DNA of 64,000 bases. Origin: Ectocarpus siliculosus. Taxonomy: Eukaryota; Sar; Phaeophyceae; Ectocarpales; Ectocarpaceae. The stretch is taken from positions 1,890,472 through 1,954,471 of the forward strand of contig FN649730.1 in assembly GCA_000310025.1 (NCBI GenBank), given 5' to 3'. Shown here piece after piece: positions 63,066 through 64,000 of this stretch. Within the stretch, counting starts at the first letter, position 1. Each line of letters starts with the position of its first letter. A model generated the notes under the pieces. That model was not told the origin of the DNA, searched no databases, and saw nothing but the letters and a program-made list of their open reading frames with translations. The position numbers and the translations under genes are program-made.

Positions 63066-64000
63066 CGACACGTTTTTTCTTTGGTATCACCGAACGCTGA
63101 CAGGGCGACTGCTTCTGGGCGTGTTCTTACTAGCCGTCTTGGATTTTTTGCGCTTTTTTGGCCTATGTCGGTGGGTGCGGTGGTGGGCGCGACGCAGCGA
63201 GAGGGAACGCTGGTGGATAGGATGTCAAGCAGTGGGTTCACGGTGGTTTTTCTTCAGGGTGACGCAGGACCTGCATCGCAACGTATACCCGGGTCTGTCC
63301 GCCTTTGGCGAAAGGACATGGCAGCTGGAGAGGACCTATTGCCGCCGGCGACAATCTCGCGCCAACACCAACGAACCTCTTCCACGAACGAGATGTGCTC
63401 CGTGCAACGGCGAGAGGGATAGCTGACGAGAGAGCGTGGGAAACACGGATCGTGGCCGGTCTGGGGCATTCTAGAGGCCGTAGTCCGTGCAGCATGTCAT
63501 GTGACAGAGATCGCGTCCAGAAATGACGGGTCCTAAGCGCGAGTCGATGGGCAGCAGATGTAGCAGCTCTTCTTTGCGAGTTGATGCACTAGTGTATATC
63601 ATGTTTCGGCAGGGCTTGTTGTTGGGGTCAGCTATGAAATGCTGGTGCACGCGACAGGTTGAAGCTGATAGCCGTCTTGCCATCAGGTGCGCAGACGTAT
63701 CTGACCGGTAAGACCTAGATCGATGTATTTCCTGCCCCTGTTATGACGGGGTGAGAGAGCCAATAATCCGAACACTATCGTCATGCATGAGACACGAGTC
63801 CCGGAAAGGTACAGCCTACTCTCATACGGCCTGCTGTAGTCCGCCGTCGTTAGGATGTTGGCAGTTTGAGGCCGTCGTAGGGCGCGAGGGGCCTGGGGAG
63901 TCACCAGCGGTTGGTTGGTGGTATCTGTCGTGTAGTGGATGGTATCCACACACACTTGAACTCCTTCAACGCGGAAAGGACATACTGGTTCGATCCGACG
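63066..64000. other. Downstream of the AlgH-like gene, no gene recognised
   Basis: It contains the 3' untranslated region and following spacer. Open frames are short and show no family resemblance. No poly(A) signal can be assigned with confidence. Confidence 0.5.

Noticed and set aside
1-64000. CRISPR arrays, rRNA genes, bacterial operons or plasmid origins
   Set aside because: No regularly spaced direct repeats of CRISPR type, no rRNA signatures and no prokaryotic gene organisation; all recognisable genes have spliceosomal introns.

Overview
This window is nuclear DNA of a photosynthetic stramenopile, most likely a brown alga. Protein-coding content is sparse: five recognisable genes in 64 kb. 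Each gene is split into short exons (about 40-330 nt, apart from two long low-complexity exons) by introns of roughly 0.3-5 kb, mostly GT-AG. One gene starts with a bipartite plastid presequence of the stramenopile type (signal peptide, then Phe at the predicted cleavage point). CAG/GAC microsatellites, transposon relics and one 100-N scaffold gap complete the picture. Exon models were built by hand from reading-phase continuity, splice consensus and family motifs. Where all phases close, as in the superoxide dismutase, Notum-like and AlgH/UPF0301 genes, I regard the models as solid.

Layout. 1-7240: no recognisable gene. It holds a CGAC-rich tract, tandem repeats, a 300-bp palindromic CCATGG satellite and a decayed minus-strand ORF, part of which has been duplicated in inverted orientation. 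7241-18134 (-): gamma-glutamyl hydrolase. 19169-23287 (+): secreted-type Fe/Mn superoxide dismutase, divergent from the hydrolase across a 1.03-kb shared promoter region. 25919 to about 40690 (-): ABCG-type half-transporter with a degenerate ATPase domain and a tail of about 600 residues. 41774-50086 (-): Notum/pectinacetylesterase-family protein with Thr at the nucleophile position and a C-terminal membrane anchor. 51643-54836: a near-intact Tc1/mariner-superfamily (pogo-like) DNA transposon with TIRs and TA duplications but a broken transposase. 55400-63065 (+): plastid-targeted UPF0301/AlgH protein.

The genes do not form an obvious pathway. The hydrolase, dismutase and Notum-like protein all carry signal peptides and so enter the secretory system. 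The AlgH-like protein is predicted plastidial, and the ABCG protein is a membrane protein. Introns and spacers carry several small mobile families: a tRNA-like SINE candidate (up to seven copies), a Stowaway-like MITE (two copies) and a tandem duplication whose hairpin stem shows a compensatory base-pair change. The most notable observations are the predicted pseudo-ATPase ABCG transporter, the Notum-like protein with an altered nucleophile elbow, the complete transposon, and the palindromic satellite.
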